A stretch of DNA of 5,954 bases, from the NCBI GenBank assembly GCA_903904765.1, contig CAIVEA010000328.1, positions 1 through 5,954 on the forward strand, read 5' to 3'. The position numbers and the translations under genes are program-made. The notes below the pieces were generated by a model that saw only the letters and a list, made by a program, of their open reading frames with translations, did no database searches and had not been told where the DNA came from. The DNA is from an uncultured Chloroflexota bacterium. GTDB lineage: Bacteria; Chloroflexota; Anaerolineae; Aggregatilineales; Phototrophicaceae. Positions 5,570 to 5,954 of the stretch are shown piece by piece (the first letter of the stretch is position 1; every line of letters starts with the position of its first letter).

Positions 5570-5690
5570 AACCTTACCCCCCAATCCTGTCGCCATTTTA
5601 ACCAGCGAGAGTGAGCAAGCGGGAGGTTCTTACCCCCTCTCTATAGCGGTACTCCGCGTGATGGAGAAGGGGCAGGGGGTGAGGTTCTTA
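5570..5690. repeat. Degenerate palindromic repeat element, copy 2
   Basis: The left end AACCTTACCCCCCAATCCT (from 5570) is imperfectly complementary to the right end AGGGGCAGGGGGTGAGGTT (about 5669-5685). A second, inner copy of the left motif (GGTTCTTACCCCCTCTCT, 5625-5642) can also pair with the right arm. The middle part resembles the first element at 2839-2937, sharing the GAGAAGGGGCAGGGG-type right arm. It looks like two overlapping or partly deleted copies. It fills most of the gap between the rplT terminator and the methyltransferase gene; no gene is seen there. Confidence 0.55.
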
Positions 5691-5721
5691 GTTTTGCTTT
5701 CAGCACAAGGAGTCCTGTCCG

Positions 5722-5954
5722 GTGAAAGACGAACGCCTCATCACCAGCTTGCATAACGACACCGTGAAACTGACCAAGCTGCTGCAAACCGATTTGCGCC
5801 GCCGCCGCAAAGAAGGGCTGATCGTCCTTGAAGGGGTGCGGTTAGTGGGGGATGCGCTGGCGGCGGGGGCGCGTCCGGTGCATGCGCTGTTCAGCCCGGA
5901 ACTAACGGATGGGACGCTGCGAGAGCGCGTCCGGGGGGCGGGCGGGACGGTGCT
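5722..5954 (+). CDS. TrmH/SpoU-family RNA 2'-O-methyltransferase, N-terminal part
   Basis: Only the first 77 codons are in the window. The visible part is the substrate-binding region that precedes the SPOUT methyltransferase domain: LITSLHNDTVKLTKLLQ (residues 6-22), then basic residues RRRRKEG, then LIVLEGVRLVGDALAAGARP (33-52). This is the typical opening of TrmH-like enzymes that methylate ribose 2'-OH groups in rRNA or tRNA with S-adenosylmethionine. The catalytic knot motifs are not visible, so activity and target cannot be judged. The start is GTG at 5722 with AAGGAG (5707-5712) 9 bases upstream. A gene of this family commonly sits between rplT and pheST in bacteria, which fits the position. 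It lies beyond the rplT terminator and the repeat element; I see no convincing promoter for it. Confidence 0.87.
   Translation, partial: MKDERLITSLHNDTVKLTKLLQTDLRRRRKEGLIVLEGVRLVGDALAAGARPVHALFSPELTDGTLRERVRGAGGTV

Overview
The window is G+C-rich bacterial DNA with eight protein-coding genes. Two of them run off the ends. Several traits suggest a member of the Chloroflexota, perhaps Anaerolineae-like: the dispersed CCCTCACCCCCAACCCC-type palindromic repeats, an F420-type luciferase-like oxidoreductase beside a PD40 propeller protein, and a ribosomal protein carrying a helix-hairpin-helix tail of a type I recall from that phylum. This placement is inference; no rRNA gene is present to confirm it.

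Left part, minus strand (1-2789): three closely spaced genes read leftwards. In transcription order they are a luciferase-like (LLM) flavin/F420-dependent oxidoreductase, a membrane-anchored PD40/TolB-like beta-propeller protein with a TTG start, and an MFS transporter cut by the window edge. Gaps of 19 and 36 bases and a good Shine-Dalgarno only at the first gene suggest one operon. A perfect TATAAT with an extended TG motif lies upstream on the minus strand (3013-3018).

Middle (2790-3764): a divergent intergenic region holds a palindromic repeat element (2839-2937). It is followed on the plus strand by a dienelactone-hydrolase-family enzyme with an intact Cys-Asp-His triad.

Right part, plus strand (3791-5521): the classic translation operon infC-rpmI-rplT (IF-3, L35, L20). 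It has a recognisable sigma70-type promoter at 3791-3819 and a strong intrinsic terminator at 5491-5521. Three points stand out. infC has no ATG/GTG/TTG start that would preserve its conserved N-terminus, and it almost certainly starts at ATC (3864). L20 is about twice the normal length, with an Ala/Pro linker and a helix-hairpin-helix domain fused to its C-terminus. The rpmI-rplT gap contains competing hairpins that could regulate rplT.

After the terminator a second, diverged repeat element (about 5570-5690) precedes a TrmH/SpoU-family RNA 2'-O-methyltransferase gene cut by the right edge. This gene is a common neighbour of rplT. I saw no tRNA, rRNA, CRISPR array or insertion-sequence transposase.
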